Program-made: the position numbers and the translations under genes
Notes under the pieces: model-generated
The model's database searches: none
The model's input: the letters and a program-made list of their open reading frames with translations, nothing else
What the model was told of the DNA's origin: nothing
Shown here: positions 62,852 through 64,000 of the stretch, piece by piece
Position numbering within the stretch: position 1 is the first letter of the stretch
Layout: every line of letters begins with the position of its first letter
NCBI RefSeq assembly: GCF_000009265.1
Contig: NC_008380.1
Coordinates: 3,415,501-3,479,500, forward strand
Reading direction: 5' to 3'
Length of the DNA: 64,000 bases
DNA from: Rhizobium johnstonii 3841
Lineage (GTDB): Bacteria; Pseudomonadota; Alphaproteobacteria; Rhizobiales; Rhizobiaceae

Positions 62852-63289
62852 TCAGGAACGCTTGCCCGCCAGCTTGCGCTCCCCTCGTGCCTGCGCCTGT
62901 GCGGCCACAAAAGCCTGCGGCTGCCAGAGCTGAAAATGATCCGCTCGACCGACGAAGGTCACTTCGTCCGAGATGCCGGTAAAGCCACGAATGAAATCCG
63001 TGACCATCAGCCGCCCCTCGGCGTCGAGCTTCATGAAGACCCCGCCTCCATGAATGAGAAGCGACATCTCGTTCGCATCCGGCGAAAACGGATCCTCCGC
63101 CGCAATCTGCCGTTCGAATCTTTCGAGAAGATCCGGACCGCCGATGCTGATCGCCGGAAACACAAAGTCTTGGAAGCAGTAGAGCTCCTGGACGTTGCGC
63201 TGCGCCAGCACGGAACGGAAAGCCGAAGGCACGGAAACCCTGCCCTTGGCATCGATCCTGTTGGTCGCATTCGAAAGGAAGCGGCTCAT
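62852..63289 (-). CDS. mraZ: Transcriptional regulator MraZ
   Basis: About 145 residues from the ATG at 63289. Two tandem SpoVT/AbrB-like domains are visible, the first with NRIDAKGRVSVPSAFR and the second with KLDAEGRLMVTDFIRGFTG. It binds DNA as a ring-shaped oligomer and represses its own operon in characterised bacteria. It heads the division cluster, and four phased TGGG boxes lie about 180 bases upstream. The frame extends to 63484, but the extra part has no conservation and overlaps that operator. Confidence 0.95.
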   Translation of the reverse strand: MSRFLSNATNRIDAKGRVSVPSAFRSVLAQRNVQELYCFQDFVFPAISIGGPDLLERFERQIAAEDPFSPDANEMSLLIHGGGVFMKLDAEGRLMVTDFIRGFTGISDEVTFVGRADHFQLWQPQAFVAAQAQARGERKLAGKRS

Positions 63290-63703
63290 GACACGAAACA
63301 TCCGTTCCCGCAGGGATCCGGACGACCAAGAGACGCCCGAAACTCCCGATATCAGGCACAGCTTCGCAAGCCGGATGAGCGAAAACCCCTCCGACGCTTC
63401 CGGAGAGGAAGACGCCTTTGCTTTGCGATGAATGGGCAGGTAATTGCCCTGGTGCAGTGCGCATTTGGGATAGCATGGGACCATATGGGCGTCAATGGGA
63501 TACGCCCATTTTGCAATAGACGCATGATCGAAAATTTATAAGCCGTTAAGTTTAACAAAGGGTTAGCGGCGTCATCTTACAAATGACACGCATTGGTATC
63601 TCTACACGAAAAATCCATCCGATGGATGCATAAACATCTGCTTGAAAACAGCCTGTTTCAACGACTTAGGCTGAAAATCCGGCTGCCGCGCCGTCAAGAT
63701 GAT
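63290..63703. other. Intergenic region between mraZ and rnpB
   Basis: 414 bases upstream of mraZ. It includes the MraZ-type operator (listed separately) and an AT-rich stretch (63520-63560) that may hold the cluster promoter; I cannot assign exact boxes. Short frames here are not supported. Confidence 0.55.
63466..63500. promoter_or_regulatory. Putative MraZ operator: four TGGG boxes with 10-bp period
   Basis: On the plus strand TGGGA, TGGGA, TGGGC and TGGGA begin at 63466, 63476, 63486 and 63496, exactly 10 bases apart. Known MraZ sites are direct TGGGN repeats separated by 5-base spacers, the same period. Four rather than the usual three are present, and on the strand opposite to mraZ. Confidence 0.7.
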
Positions 63704-64000
63704 AATCGCCAGTTGGCCTGTAAGCCGGGTTCTGTATGGCTCCGGCGTGAACCGGAACGTGGCAGCCATTCCTCTGGGACAGCGTTCGCACGCTGCCTCA
63801 CGCAACCCACCCGGATGACTGGCCTGGAAACCAGCCGGAAGGCCTTTCGGCCTACCGCGTCATCCCTATTCGGTCTTGCTCCCGGTGGGGTTTACCGTGC
63901 CATTTCCGTTGCCGGAGATGCGGTGGGCTCTTACCCCACCCTTTCACCCTTACCTGTCATGACAGGCGGTTTGCTTTCTGTGGCACTTTCCCTGAGGTCG
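63704..64000 (-). ncRNA. rnpB: RNase P RNA, bacterial type A (5' part cut by window end)
   Basis: The minus strand contains the conserved blocks of RNase P RNA: CAGAAAGCAAACCGCC, GGTAAGGGTGAAAGGGTG, GGTAAGAGCCCACCG, GGCACGGTAAACCCCACC, GGAGCAAGACCGAATAGGG and the 3' ending AACCCGGCTTACAGGCC. About 297 bases are present; the 5' end, including part of P4, lies beyond the window. It is the catalytic subunit that matures tRNA 5' ends. It is transcribed in the same direction as mraZ. Confidence 0.95.

Noticed and set aside
62835..63476. N-terminal extension of the rsmH frame
   Set aside because: It overlaps mraZ in another frame; the methyltransferase similarity begins after the Met at 62834.

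Overview
The window is high-GC chromosomal DNA from an alphaproteobacterium, most likely Rhizobium (R. leguminosarum/R. etli type). This is inferred from three things: the long FtsZ (about 572 aa, with a Q/P/A-rich linker and the C-terminal peptide EIPAFLRRQ), the order of the division/cell-wall genes followed by lpxC, bamD, recN and ligA, and short palindromic intergenic repeats of the rhizobial kind. Coding density is high. I see no phage, insertion sequence, CRISPR array or tRNA. The many long ORFs antisense to real genes are GC-driven shadows.

Left part (1-17.5 kb): a LysR regulator, an AbrB-type membrane protein, an AraC regulator divergent from a DUF2000 gene, an OmpA-type lipoprotein, an orphan flagellin, a two-gene RND efflux operon (adaptor and pump), a class III nucleotide cyclase with a C-terminal membrane domain, and the conserved stress operon prkA-yeaH-spoVR. 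A VOC-fold protein follows.

Middle (17.7-33.9 kb): a UvrD/PcrA helicase, a small membrane protein, an EF-hand protein, nicotinamidase, a RibD/DHFR-like reductase, a GT-C-type membrane protein overlapping a DUF2164 gene, the azlCD exporter pair, an aminopeptidase P-like enzyme divergent from a 57-residue protein with a sigma-54-like promoter, prmA, a SCO1-type copper chaperone, an orphan cheW, creA, a DEDDh exonuclease and a GNAT acetyltransferase. Several palindromic repeats lie between these genes.

Right part (33.9-64 kb, almost all on the minus strand): ligA, a hypothetical gene, recN, bamD and lpxC, then the division/cell-wall cluster. Read in the direction of transcription, the cluster starts at mraZ (63.3 kb) and runs rsmH, ftsL, ftsI, murE, murF, mraY, murD, ftsW, murG, murC, murB. 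A 3.6 kb insert (epimerase, MFS transporter, aquaporin) interrupts it before it resumes with ddl, ftsQ, ftsA and ftsZ. The genes overlap or nearly touch, so they are probably cotranscribed. Four TGGG boxes at an exact 10-bp period upstream of mraZ look like its autoregulatory operator. The window ends inside rnpB (RNase P RNA, minus strand). Together this block makes lipid II, exports and crosslinks it at the septum, and positions the FtsZ ring.

No clearly new multi-gene system is visible. The most interesting signals are the sigma-54-like promoter before a tiny conserved-looking protein, a two-copy hairpin repeat with compensatory changes, the MraZ operator array, the repeat tail of FtsL and the insert within the division cluster.
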